From positions 30,998 through 94,997 of the forward strand of contig JAXDAY010000035.1 in assembly GCA_034679345.1 (NCBI GenBank): 64,000 bases of DNA. The letters run 5' to 3'. How positions within the stretch are numbered: the first letter of the stretch is position 1; every line of letters begins with the position of its first letter. The notes beneath the pieces are model-generated. The model was not told where the DNA came from. It did no database searches and saw only the letters and a program-made list of their open reading frames with translations. Shown piece by piece: positions 18,148 to 26,363 of the stretch. Both the position numbers and the translations under genes were made by a program. The DNA comes from JAXDAY01 sp034679345 (GTDB lineage Bacteria > Eisenbacteria > RBG-16-71-46 > CAIMUX01 > VGJL01).

Positions 18148-19209
18148 CTACCGCAGTTTCATGAAGTCGTTGAAGACGACGACGGCGATCAGGGCGAGCA
18201 GCAGAACCATCCCGACCTGCTGAACCCAGAGCTTCAGCTTGGTCGAGAGGGGTCGCCGCCTCACCGCCTCGACAAGAATGAGCACGAGGTGCCCCCCGTC
18301 GAGGGCGGGGATCGGGAGGATGTTCAAGAACCCGATGTTGACGCTGATCAGCGCGAGGAAGTCGAGGAAGTCCCAGACTCCCTGCCGAGCGTACTCGCCG
18401 CTCATCTTCGCGATCCCGACGGGCCCAGAGAGATCGCGCACCGAGGCCTGGAGCGTGACGAGCTTGCCGATCCCCATGGCGGTGAGCCTCAGATAGGTCC
18501 ATGTGGCGCTCCAACCATAGACGAAGGCTTGGCCTGGCCCGACGCGCTCGTGCAGGACCAACGGCTGGATGCCGATCTTGCCGACCTGCTCGGTCCCCTG
18601 CTTCTCGCTTCGAGTGGTGAGGGAGATCTCCTTGCGCTCTTCTCCTCGCATCACCTCGACCGTGACCTCTTGCCCCGGGCTCGCGTAGATCTTGTCGACC
18701 AGGTCTTCCCACTTCTCGACCGCGGCGCCGTCGATGGCGACGATCTGATCTCCGCGCTCCAACCCGGCCTGATCCGCCGGCCAACCGGGGACCGGGCGGT
18801 CGATCACGGTGCCGATGGGATCCGGCAGCGTCGGGACTCCCCTTACTCCGAAGACGAGCCAGAGAACGAATCCCGCGAGGACGATGTTCATGATCACGCC
18901 GGCGCAGATGACCAGCACCTTCTGCCAGCCATTCTTGTTCATGAAGAGATGGGGGTCGCTCGGATCGAAGGATTCGGACGAGTCGAACGACTCGTCGATC
19001 ATTCCGGCCATCTTCACGTAGCCGCCCAGCGGGAGCCATGAGACCCGATACTCGGTCTCTCCCCGCTGGAAGGAGACGAGCTTCGGACCGAAGCCGATGG
19101 AGAAGCGGTCCACACGGATCCCGACCGCTCTCGCCGCCAGGAAGTGGCCGAGCTCGTGGACGAGGATGATCACCCCGACGACGACGATGAACGAGAGAAC
19201 GTACTCCAT
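18148..19209 (-). CDS. rseP: Site-2 intramembrane protease RseP
   Basis: 353 residues. The zinc motif HELGH at residues 18-22 lies in the first membrane helix, and the third-ligand motif NILPIPALDGGH is near residue 295. One PDZ domain (GTVIDRPVPGWPADQAGLERGDQIVAIDG) sits between membrane segments; E. coli RseP has two. It cleaves membrane-anchored anti-sigma factors and signal-peptide remnants. In many genomes rseP follows dxr and cdsA, but here the upstream neighbour is a YugP-like protease in the same direction, so the usual lipid/isoprenoid context is lost. Confidence 0.93.
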   Translation of the reverse strand: MEYVLSFIVVVGVIILVHELGHFLAARAVGIRVDRFSIGFGPKLVSFQRGETEYRVSWLPLGGYVKMAGMIDESFDSSESFDPSDPHLFMNKNGWQKVLVICAGVIMNIVLAGFVLWLVFGVRGVPTLPDPIGTVIDRPVPGWPADQAGLERGDQIVAIDGAAVEKWEDLVDKIYASPGQEVTVEVMRGEERKEISLTTRSEKQGTEQVGKIGIQPLVLHERVGPGQAFVYGWSATWTYLRLTAMGIGKLVTLQASVRDLSGPVGIAKMSGEYARQGVWDFLDFLALISVNIGFLNILPIPALDGGHLVLILVEAVRRRPLSTKLKLWVQQVGMVLLLALIAVVVFNDFMKLR

Positions 19210-19286
19210 CCGGACTCCTCGATTATTGATCTGTTGGCTGCGGGATCCCTGCGGTCAAAAGGGCCGACTCCCCATAGTAGAGGGAA

Positions 19287-19315
19287 GGCCGGCGCGCCAC
19301 AAGGGCGCTCCGGCC
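19287..19315 (-). terminator. Hairpin between the YugP-like gene and rseP
   Basis: GGCCGG-CGCGCC and GGGCGC-T-CCGGCC form a long stem around ACAA, with one bulged base. There is no T-run on either strand, so termination is uncertain; it could be an attenuating or processing hairpin in the rseP leader. Confidence 0.35.
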
Positions 19316-19331
19316 GCAGTGATCGGCGCAA

Positions 19332-20024
19332 TCAGTCCCTTCGGCCGCCCAGAATCCCCGCTCGAAACAGGAAGTAGAGCAGGGTCAGGACCGCCGTCGC
19401 CGCCGCGGCGATGTAGGTCCAGGCCGCAGCCGTGAGCACGCTACGCGCCCCCGCGGCTTCTTCCTCGGTCACCACGATCCCCTCGCTCCGCACCAGGGCG
19501 AGCGCTCTGCGCGAGGCATCGATCTCGACGGGGAGAGTGACGAGCTGGAAGAGCACGACGGCGCCGAAGAGAACGATCCCGACGTACAGCAGGCCGGTGA
19601 CCTGCAGGATGAGCCCGATGATGATCAACGGCCAGGCGAGCTGCGAGCCGATCGACGTGACCGGAACCATCGCGGTGCGAAACTGCAGCGGCAGGTACTT
19701 CTGCGCATGCTGGATCGCGTGCCCGGCCTCGTGCGCGGCCACCCCCACCGCCGCGAGGGAGCGCCCGTCGTGAACGTCGGGAGAGAGTCGAAGGACCTGG
19801 ACCCGCGGATCATAGTGGTCCGAGAGGAATCCGGAGACGCGCTCGACCTTCACGTCGAGCCCCGTGCGGCGCACGATCCGCTCGGCCGCCTCCGCACCAG
19901 ACAGGCGGGTGCTCAGGGCGACCTGGGAGTAACGGCTGAAAGCTTTCTTGACCCAGATCTGGGCGACGACGGAGAGAATCATCGCCGGGCCGACGAACAG
20001 CAGGTACATGGGATCGAACATCAT
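19332..20024 (-). CDS. Zinc-dependent membrane protease, YugP family
   Basis: 230 residues. The metal site HEAGH is at residues 98-102 in VGVAAHEAGHAIQHAQ. Hydrophobic helices flank it: one at the start (MYLLFVGPAMILSVVAQIWV), two after the motif and one at the C-terminus. VSGFLSDHYDPRVQVLRLSPDVHDGRSLAAVG and LPVEIDASRRAL are hallmark segments of the YugP/DUF232 family. Substrates are unknown. The ATG at 20024 is preceded by AAGGAG at 8 bases; the frame further upstream is non-coding. Length is normal for the family. Confidence 0.92.
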   Translation of the reverse strand: MMFDPMYLLFVGPAMILSVVAQIWVKKAFSRYSQVALSTRLSGAEAAERIVRRTGLDVKVERVSGFLSDHYDPRVQVLRLSPDVHDGRSLAAVGVAAHEAGHAIQHAQKYLPLQFRTAMVPVTSIGSQLAWPLIIIGLILQVTGLLYVGIVLFGAVVLFQLVTLPVEIDASRRALALVRSEGIVVTEEEAAGARSVLTAAAWTYIAAAATAVLTLLYFLFRAGILGGRRD

Positions 20025-20187
20025 CTCGATGACTCCTTGGTCCCGATTGGATTCCGCGCCGGGTGCCACGCGCCGGACCTGTTGCTGAACACTGGAGCCT
20101 CTGGTAGGTTCATGTCGCTGAACGGGAGCGGCCCCACATGTCAAGCTATCAGACCCTGACAGGCCGGACAACAGGTCGGCGGAACCC
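20025..20187. other. Divergent intergenic region with a 9-bp inverted repeat
   Basis: 163 bp between the YugP-like gene (minus) and the GT2 gene (plus). GACCTGTTG at 20076-20084 is repeated in inverse orientation at 20169-20177, and GCTGAAC occurs twice in between. This may be a shared control region, but the arms are 84 bp apart and could be chance. No tRNA-like fold is present. Confidence 0.3.
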
Positions 20188-20925
20188 ATGACCGAGCCCG
20201 ATCGCGTCGATCTGAGCCTGGTGGTGCCCGTCCGCGATGACGCCGGATACGTTCGTCCCGTACTGGAGCGGATTTGCGCCGAGATGGAGCAGCGCCCCAC
20301 GCGATCATGGGAGATCCTCGTCGTCGACGACGCGAGCGAGGATGAGACGTGTCGCGAGGTCCTCGCCTTCGCGCTGCAGAATCCCCGGGTCCTGCTGCTT
20401 CACGATCCGGGAGCGCTGGGATGCGGCTACGCGGCGCGCCACGGCATCCAGCTCTCCCGGGGCGAGCGCATCTGCCTGACAAGCCCCGACCCGGAAATCC
20501 CGATCTCCGAGATCCGTCGCATGGACCGCGCCCTGGACGAAGGCCATGACCTCGCGGTCTACTCATTCCGCGCGCGCGACTCGAAGTCGATGCGGCCGGT
20601 TCTGATCCGTCGCGAGGTCCTCCGCAGCGCGGTGCGCGCGCCGGTCCGCGCCGTTCGGGGGGATGCCCCGCCCGCCCGCCCGTTCCTCTTCCAGCTCTAT
20701 CGACGGCGCGCCGCCCTGGAGATCTTCCGACGTCAGAGGATGACGGGGTCGAGTTTCGCGCTGGAGATCCTTTACCTGGCGCGCCGCTATGGGTACTCGG
20801 TCGTCGAGATCGGACCCTCCGAGTCGCGCCCGCCGGCTCCGGGCGGGAGATTCCGGGAGCCGGAGTCGGGCGTGCGGGAGCTCCTCCGGATCCGCATTCA
20901 TCGCCTGCGCGGCGACTATGGTTAG
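20188..20925 (+). CDS. GT2-family glycosyltransferase with atypical DXD region
   Basis: 245 residues. The GT-A start is clear: VDLSLVVPVRDDAGYVRPVLERI, then EILVVDDASEDETCREV and a GCGYAARHGIQLSRGE segment as in polyprenyl-phosphate sugar synthases. Where such enzymes have a DADL/DADG metal site, this one reads TSPDPEIPISEI, so the canonical DXD is altered to DPE. The C-terminal half is divergent and has no membrane helices. It overlaps the DNA methyltransferase gene by 8 bases. It probably transfers a sugar in envelope glycan synthesis with the GT39-like gene downstream. Activity is uncertain because of the motif change. Confidence 0.75.
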   Translation: MTEPDRVDLSLVVPVRDDAGYVRPVLERICAEMEQRPTRSWEILVVDDASEDETCREVLAFALQNPRVLLLHDPGALGCGYAARHGIQLSRGERICLTSPDPEIPISEIRRMDRALDEGHDLAVYSFRARDSKSMRPVLIRREVLRSAVRAPVRAVRGDAPPARPFLFQLYRRRAALEIFRRQRMTGSSFALEILYLARRYGYSVVEIGPSESRPPAPGGRFREPESGVRELLRIRIHRLRGDYG

Positions 20926-21772
20926 GGCGCGCGTCCCGCGATCGAACCGGATCTTTCACGCCGACAACCTCGAGGTGTTGCCGACGATCGAGGAAGGATC
21001 GGTCGATCTGATCTACATCGATCCGCCCTTCAACACAGGGGGACGGCGCACCAAGACACAGATCCGCGTGCGCGCCACGCCCGACGGCGATCGCATGGGC
21101 TTCGGCGGCCGCAGGTACGCCACACAGGCCGTCGGAAGGCTCGGTTTCGACGATCTCTTCGACGACTATCTCGCGTTCCTCGAGCCGCGCCTCCGCGAGG
21201 CGCGCCGGGTCCTCGCGGAAGACGGCAGCATCTATGTTCATCTCGATCCGAGGGAGGTCCACTACTGCAAAGTGCTCATGGACCGGATATTCGGCCGAGA
21301 ATCGTTCCTGAACGAGATCATCTGGGCCTATGACTTCGGCGGCCGGTCCCGTCGCTACTGGCCGCGCAAGCACGATGACATCCTGCTCTATGTGAAAGAC
21401 CCGAAGCGGTACTGCTTCGATGCTGAGTCCTCCGGCCGGATCCCCTACCTGGCGCCGGGTCTCGTCGGGCCGGAGAAAGCGCGTCGCGGCAAGCTTCCCA
21501 CCGACACCTGGTGGCAGACGATCGTCCCGACGAGCGGGAAAGAGAAAACCGGTTATCCGACCCAGAAGCCCCTTGCCATCCTCCGCAGGATCATCGCGAC
21601 CTCTTCTCGCGAGGGGGATCATGTCCTCGACTTCTTCGCCGGCAGCGGGACGACCGGGGCGGCCTGTCTCGAGCTGGGGCGGCGCTTCACCTTGATCGAC
21701 AACAATCCCGCGGCGATCGAGACGATGTCCAAGCGGTTTCGCGGCGAGACCAGCATCGAGTGGATCGCATGA
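20918..21772 (+). CDS. Site-specific DNA methyltransferase, beta class (N6-adenine or N4-cytosine)
   Basis: 284 residues. Catalytic motif DPPF at residues 35-38 (DLIYIDPPFNTGG) precedes the SAM-binding motif DFFAGSGTTG near residue 238, the beta-class order. DGSIYVHLDPREVHYCKVLMDRIFG and NEIIWAYDFGGRSRR are usual for this group, and YPTQKPLAILRRII precedes the SAM site. DPPF/DPPY occurs in adenine methylases and SPPY in many cytosine ones, so N6-adenine is favoured. No restriction endonuclease is adjacent, so it is a solitary methylase. The start is an ATG inside the end of the GT2 gene, and its stop overlaps the GT39 start as ATGA. Confidence 0.9.
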   Translation: MVRARVPRSNRIFHADNLEVLPTIEEGSVDLIYIDPPFNTGGRRTKTQIRVRATPDGDRMGFGGRRYATQAVGRLGFDDLFDDYLAFLEPRLREARRVLAEDGSIYVHLDPREVHYCKVLMDRIFGRESFLNEIIWAYDFGGRSRRYWPRKHDDILLYVKDPKRYCFDAESSGRIPYLAPGLVGPEKARRGKLPTDTWWQTIVPTSGKEKTGYPTQKPLAILRRIIATSSREGDHVLDFFAGSGTTGAACLELGRRFTLIDNNPAAIETMSKRFRGETSIEWIA

Positions 21773-23274
21773 CGCGCCCGCCGGCGAAGAGACGCGATCT
21801 CCTCCCCTGGCTCATCTTCCTCCTCGCCGCGGGTGAGCGCCTCGCCTTCCTCCTGGGAAGCAGCGATCGGGCCTGGCCCTTCTCGATCTTCTACGAGGGG
21901 GACGCGGAGGCGTTCTACGAGTTCGCCCAGGCCATCCTCGCCGGCCGACCCTATGACAACGGGATTCCCTTTCACCCGCCCCTCTTCCCTCTTGCGCTCG
22001 CGGGACTGCACGGCCTGCTGGGCGATCCGGTGCCGCACGGCATCCTGCGCGCGATCCTGGCGATCGCATCGGCGATCGTCCCGCTCCTTCTCTTCCTCTC
22101 CCTGCGCCGCGCGATCGGCCGGGGCGCCGCGCTCGCCGCCGCGCTCTTGGCCTGCTTCTCCTTCGCGCTGGACGCCCTGGGCACAGCCGCGACGAGCGAG
22201 GGGCTCTCCATGATTCTCGTCCTCTGGATGGTCCTGCTCGCCATGGCGGCGAGATTCGACGGCGATGCGCGGCCCAGGAGGCGCGCGGCTCTTCTGGGGC
22301 TCCTCACGGGACTCGCGGCCCTCGCCCGGGCGGAGGGCGTGGCGGCGGGGCTTTTGATCTTCGCGGCATGGAGCTGCGTCGGCCGATCGGCGCCATGGAG
22401 GAGCCGTGTCGCGCCGTCGCTGTTCTGGGTGGGCGCGCTCGCCCTCGTCCTCGCGCCCTGGACGATCCGCAATGCCGTCTCCCTCTCGGCCTGGAACGAA
22501 TCGGTAGGCCGCGGGATCGGCGTGGAGCTGCCCCGCTTCGTGCCGATCACATCCTACGGGCCGCTCAACTTCGCCCTCGCCAACCACGACGGCGCCTCGG
22601 GAGGATTCTCGCGCGCCCTGCTTCGGTCGAAGAGCGAGGTGGCGGTGCTCGACCTCGCCGACCCGGAGCATGCGCGGCACTTCATCCATGGCGGCGAGAT
22701 CGGCCTTGCCTGGATCTCCCGCCGACCCGGGGCCTTTCTGCGCCTGGCGGGACGGAAGATCGAGATCGCCTCGCGGGCGCTCGATCTCGGCTGGACGCCG
22801 TGGAACCTCCCCCTCGGCCGAAGCGGCACGAGGCTTCCGGTCGATCTCTTCGCTCCCGATCGAAGCGGCCTGCGGTACGCGCAGATCCTCCTCGCTGTCG
22901 CGGGCGCCGCGCTTCTCCTGCGCCGGAGCCGGGACCGTTCGACCCTGGCGATTCTGGCCGCGCCGATCGTGGCGCTCCTCGCCGCGAACGTCCTCTTCTT
23001 TGGCTATGTCCGACTCGGCGCCCTCGCTCTGCCCTATCTCTTCGCCCTCGAGGGGATCGCCCTCGCCGCCCTGGCCGCCCGGCTCCCGGCGGGCTGGAAG
23101 GCCCGGATCGCCGGCCGGTGGGGAGTCGGGATCGCCATCGCGGCGGCGATCGCCATCCTCGCCGTCGCGGCGACCCAGGATCGCAACTACACGGCGAGCG
23201 GGACCTCGGATCGTCCGGGCGGGAAGCTGATCCGCGACGCGCCGATCCGCATCGTACCGATCCAGGGGGACTGA
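21769..23274 (+). CDS. Membrane glycosyltransferase, GT39/ArnT-PMT-like (GT-C fold)
   Basis: 501 residues with about ten hydrophobic helices. The first periplasmic loop has FYEGDAEAFYEFAQAILAGRPY..GIPFHPPLFPLALAGLH, the acidic-loop arrangement typical of GT-C transferases that use polyprenyl-phosphate sugars. The C-terminus is a short soluble tail. It most likely adds sugars to a lipid or protein on the periplasmic side, possibly using the product of the upstream GT2 enzyme. Start by ATGA overlap with the methyltransferase stop. It converges with the next gene 22 bp away. Confidence 0.78.
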   Translation: MTRPPAKRRDLLPWLIFLLAAGERLAFLLGSSDRAWPFSIFYEGDAEAFYEFAQAILAGRPYDNGIPFHPPLFPLALAGLHGLLGDPVPHGILRAILAIASAIVPLLLFLSLRRAIGRGAALAAALLACFSFALDALGTAATSEGLSMILVLWMVLLAMAARFDGDARPRRRAALLGLLTGLAALARAEGVAAGLLIFAAWSCVGRSAPWRSRVAPSLFWVGALALVLAPWTIRNAVSLSAWNESVGRGIGVELPRFVPITSYGPLNFALANHDGASGGFSRALLRSKSEVAVLDLADPEHARHFIHGGEIGLAWISRRPGAFLRLAGRKIEIASRALDLGWTPWNLPLGRSGTRLPVDLFAPDRSGLRYAQILLAVAGAALLLRRSRDRSTLAILAAPIVALLAANVLFFGYVRLGALALPYLFALEGIALAALAARLPAGWKARIAGRWGVGIAIAAAIAILAVAATQDRNYTASGTSDRPGGKLIRDAPIRIVPIQGD

Positions 23275-23296
23275 CAGGAGGAAGACGCCGGCGGCC

Positions 23297-25438
23297 TCAG
23301 GGCCGATGGAGCCAGCCGGGGGGCTCGAGGCCGGCGGCGACGCGCTCGATGTGATCGCGATACCCCGCGATCACGGAGTCATTGGGGGCGAAGGCGACCG
23401 CCTGATCGGCGAAACGGCGCGCCGATTCGATGTCCGAGGCGTCGACCGCCTGCCCCGCGCTGAGGCGCGAGGCGTAGCGGCTTTCGAAGGCGCCCGCCAG
23501 CGCGAAGAGCGCGAGCGCTCGGCTCCCGCCTTCCCGGGAGGCCCGCGCCAGCGCTTCGATCGCCTCGTCCCAAAGCTCCAGATACGACGCCGAGAGGCCC
23601 CAGAAGTAGTCGAGCTCCGGGTCCCGGCGCAGGGACGCAGCGCGCCGGAACGCCTCGTAGGCCTCGCGGTGCTCGCCGAGGCGGAGCGCCGCGTACCCGT
23701 AGCCGCTCCACATGTCGGGATCCGAGCCGCGGACAGGGGCGAGCCTGCGATAGATCTGGAGGGCCCCGCCGAAGTCCTCCCGCCTGAGCGCGGTTCTCGA
23801 CTTCATGTCGAGGGCGAGGATGTTTCTCGGATCGAGCCGCAGCGCCTCGTCGAACTCGGCCTCGGCCTCGTCCAGACGGTCCAGCATGAAGTAGCTCGAG
23901 CCCAGCAGCACGCGCGTCCGCGCGTTGTTCGGGTAGATCTCGACGCTCTCCTTGTAGAGCGGGAAGGCCTTCTCGATATCGCCGCGATCGCGGTAGTACT
24001 TCGCCAGCTCCTCGGTGGCGTATGCGCGCGGGAAGCGGGCGAAGTCCCCCCGCAGGAGATCGAAGCGGGCGAGAGAGGCCTCCCGGGAGGCGTTCACGGC
24101 GAACCAGGGCCAGGCGACGAGAAGGGCGACGAAGGCAGCGTTTCGCAGCGCGCCCGGCCATATCCCACGTCCCGTATCGCGGTCGGCTTCACCCTCCCAG
24201 AGGCGCACCGCGAGCCAGCAGAGTCCGGCGATGTGAGGAGCGAAGAGGTCCCAGTCCCTCGAGGATCCGATCTTGCGGTCGAGCAGGACGAAGGCCACGG
24301 CGAACGGGACGATCTGGGCCAGCAGGAACGGGACTTCGTCTTCGCGCAGCCGCCGCCGCAACGATCCGAGGCGCGCGACGATCAGAGCGGCCGGCACCGG
24401 CACGACGAGCAGGATCCAGTTGAGGAGATCTCTCCAGTGTCGCGGCGAAAGGAGCCCGTGGCTTCCGCTGAGAGGCGCGAGGAGGTTCTTCTGGTTCTTG
24501 CTCTCCAGGAACTCGCGACGAAACCACTCCATGTCGTAACCCAAGGCGAGGTGAATCAGGACGCCGAGCAAGGGAAGCGCCAGAGCCGGACCGAGCAGCT
24601 CGAGGCGCCCGTGCAGTCCGTGCTGCCGCTTGGGGCCGGGGCGGAAGGCCAGCCAGAGCAAGGCGGGCGCCGCGAGGATCGCCATCGTATGGAAGAAGAG
24701 CGCCACGCCGAAGAAGATCCCCGGCAGGAGCGGCCGGGCTTCTCCACGCTCCACCATCGCTCCCGACCAGAGGAAGCCCAGCATCGCCACCGAGAGGGGC
24801 CCGTACGATTCGCAGTAGCCGCAGTAGAGGAGCGTGGCCGGCGAGAGGATCCAGAGCAGGAAGATCGTTGCCCTTTCCGGGGAGGGCAGACGGCATCGCC
24901 GCAGGAGCAGGAGCGCCACGGCGACTCCGAGGCTGCCGATGAGGATGCTGCCCCACTGATAGATGGAGAACGAGAGGGGAATGTCCTGCGGCCTGCCCGC
25001 GCTCTGGAAGACCAGACGGTGAAGGAGGTAGTCCATCGCGTCGTGGGCCCGAAACGAAGAGCCTCGCGCCACCAGTTCGCTCACGAGAACCTGGTCTCCG
25101 AGAAGGTGGGTCCTCACGCGGAGAAGATAGAACGCGGCCCCCGCGGCCAACGACGCGACGGCCCAAGACGCGGCTGATCGACCGAGGAGTCCTCCCCCCA
25201 AGCCATCGAGCAGGGCGGCGCTCGCGGCGCGGCGCGAGGATGGGATCAGGAGGATGAGCCACCCGGCGATCGCCGCGATGACGGCCAGGGGGGAAAGAAA
25301 CGAGATCGCGTGGATTCCCCAGGCGCCGGGGACCTGGAGGAATCTCCCCGCGACCGGGAGCAGCCCGATGACCAGAAGCGCGATCGAGCCAGCGCGTCCC
25401 ACGAAACCCCTCCTCCGGGCAGTCGGCCCCTCGAACAT
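23297..25438 (-). CDS. Polytopic membrane protein with C-terminal TPR domain
   Basis: 713 residues. The first roughly 430 hold about ten membrane helices with GT-C-like loops (LLGDQVLVSELVARGSSFRAHDAMDYLLHR; LLYCGYCESYGPLSVAML). The remaining part is a soluble domain of about five tetratricopeptide repeats, for example NNARTRVLLGSSYFMLDRLDEAEAEFDEALRLDPRN. This architecture occurs in uncharacterised membrane glycosyltransferase-like and O-antigen-polymerase-like proteins. No catalytic residue can be fixed. The ATG at 25438 is chosen because hydrophobic sequence starts right after it; the longer frame upstream reads through another gene. It follows the HELVH protein by 35 bp and is probably co-transcribed. 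Confidence 0.75.
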   Translation of the reverse strand: MFEGPTARRRGFVGRAGSIALLVIGLLPVAGRFLQVPGAWGIHAISFLSPLAVIAAIAGWLILLIPSSRRAASAALLDGLGGGLLGRSAASWAVASLAAGAAFYLLRVRTHLLGDQVLVSELVARGSSFRAHDAMDYLLHRLVFQSAGRPQDIPLSFSIYQWGSILIGSLGVAVALLLLRRCRLPSPERATIFLLWILSPATLLYCGYCESYGPLSVAMLGFLWSGAMVERGEARPLLPGIFFGVALFFHTMAILAAPALLWLAFRPGPKRQHGLHGRLELLGPALALPLLGVLIHLALGYDMEWFRREFLESKNQKNLLAPLSGSHGLLSPRHWRDLLNWILLVVPVPAALIVARLGSLRRRLREDEVPFLLAQIVPFAVAFVLLDRKIGSSRDWDLFAPHIAGLCWLAVRLWEGEADRDTGRGIWPGALRNAAFVALLVAWPWFAVNASREASLARFDLLRGDFARFPRAYATEELAKYYRDRGDIEKAFPLYKESVEIYPNNARTRVLLGSSYFMLDRLDEAEAEFDEALRLDPRNILALDMKSRTALRREDFGGALQIYRRLAPVRGSDPDMWSGYGYAALRLGEHREAYEAFRRAASLRRDPELDYFWGLSASYLELWDEAIEALARASREGGSRALALFALAGAFESRYASRLSAGQAVDASDIESARRFADQAVAFAPNDSVIAGYRDHIERVAAGLEPPGWLHRP

Positions 25439-25473
25439 GGTGGGCGAGCGGGCTTGCGGCCACAAGGGGCCGA

Positions 25474-26100
25474 TCAGATCATCCGGCGGTCCCCCAGGGC
25501 GACCGCCTCGAGCCTCTGCTCGAACCAGCGGATGTAGCGCCGCTCGCCGCGTTCGCGGAGCCCGAGCGCCTCGCGGGCGGTCCGGTGGAGGATGCGCGGC
25601 GCCCCGTCGACCAATCCCCCCTTGGGCGTCACGAAGGCGTCGGGGATCGTGAGATAGACGGGCGCGGCGTCTACGAGCAGCGAATCCCGCGCGAGAGAAT
25701 AGACGTCGCAGCTTCGCTCCCCCATCGGGACGAGACCCCTCGCCTGAAGAAGATGGACCAGCTCGTGGGCGATCGTCTGATACGAGAGCCCCCTGGGGTT
25801 GAGCCAGATCGCCGGCTCCTCGAGGCTCGCGTAGCCGTGCGCCCCGCGGGCGATGCCGATCTTGAGCGATCTCCCCTCGAGCTCCGGAAAGAAGCGCAGC
25901 GCGAATCGGACCATTCGGAGGATCCGGGGCCTGGAGGGATGCTCCCGGAGGACTCGGGTCAGGGTCGGTCCCTCGTAACCGGGCGGCGGCGGCTCGGCGA
26001 CGAAGGAGAGACTGAGCTGAAGCGCCCCCGGAGGGCGCTCCGGTTTGCCTTTCATGAAGCCAGTGTAAGCGATTCCGACCCCCGCCCCGACTTTCTCCAT
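25474..26100 (-). CDS. Small HELVH metalloprotease-like protein
   Basis: 208 residues. The only strong signature is HELVH at residues 112-116 in SYQTIAHELVHLLQARGLVPMGERSCDVYSLARD, a zincin-type zinc motif; a downstream acidic residue in SCDVYSLARD could be the third ligand. No signal peptide, so it is likely cytoplasmic. I cannot assign it to a named family; SprT-like or other zincin groups are possible. The start at 26100 has an ideal AGGAGG site 4 bases upstream. It lies in the same operon as the TPR membrane protein. Confidence 0.65.
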   Translation of the reverse strand: MEKVGAGVGIAYTGFMKGKPERPPGALQLSLSFVAEPPPPGYEGPTLTRVLREHPSRPRILRMVRFALRFFPELEGRSLKIGIARGAHGYASLEEPAIWLNPRGLSYQTIAHELVHLLQARGLVPMGERSCDVYSLARDSLLVDAAPVYLTIPDAFVTPKGGLVDGAPRILHRTAREALGLRERGERRYIRWFEQRLEAVALGDRRMI

Positions 26101-26196
26101 CGCTCCTCCTGATGTCGAGATCCGTCTCCCTCCGGCCGCCCCCTTGAATAGCAATCGCCGGGCCACCCGCGCCCCGCCGCCGCCTGAATCCCCTCT

Positions 26197-26224
26197 TTGC
26201 CGGATACTTCCCCGGGCCTAGGAT
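26197..26224 (+). promoter_or_regulatory. Promoter candidate for the OPT transporter
   Basis: -35 TTGCCG (26197-26202), a 16-bp spacer and -10 TAGGAT (26219-26224). It lies inside the longest possible frame of the OPT gene, which supports the downstream start at 26364. Confidence 0.4.
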
Positions 26225-26363
26225 GATCGCGGTCCGTCGCGCGACGGACGAAACGCTGATCGAGGACGCGCCCGGCTCCCGCCGGGCTTCTTCGCGAGAG
26301 GGTTGCGGCGGGCGGGGGCGGGAACGTCGCTTGCAGCGCTTGCGAGAAAGGAACGACAGAGGC

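Noticed and set aside
17200..19041. A 613-codon plus-strand frame across the desulfhydrase and rseP genes
   Set aside because: Antisense to two conserved genes; highly charged low-complexity translation.
20076..20177. The 9-bp inverted repeat as a mobile-element end
   Set aside because: No transposase, no target-site duplication and only 102 bp in total; probably chance or a regulatory site.
20918..21772. A restriction-modification system
   Set aside because: No endonuclease gene on either side; both neighbours are glycosyltransferases.
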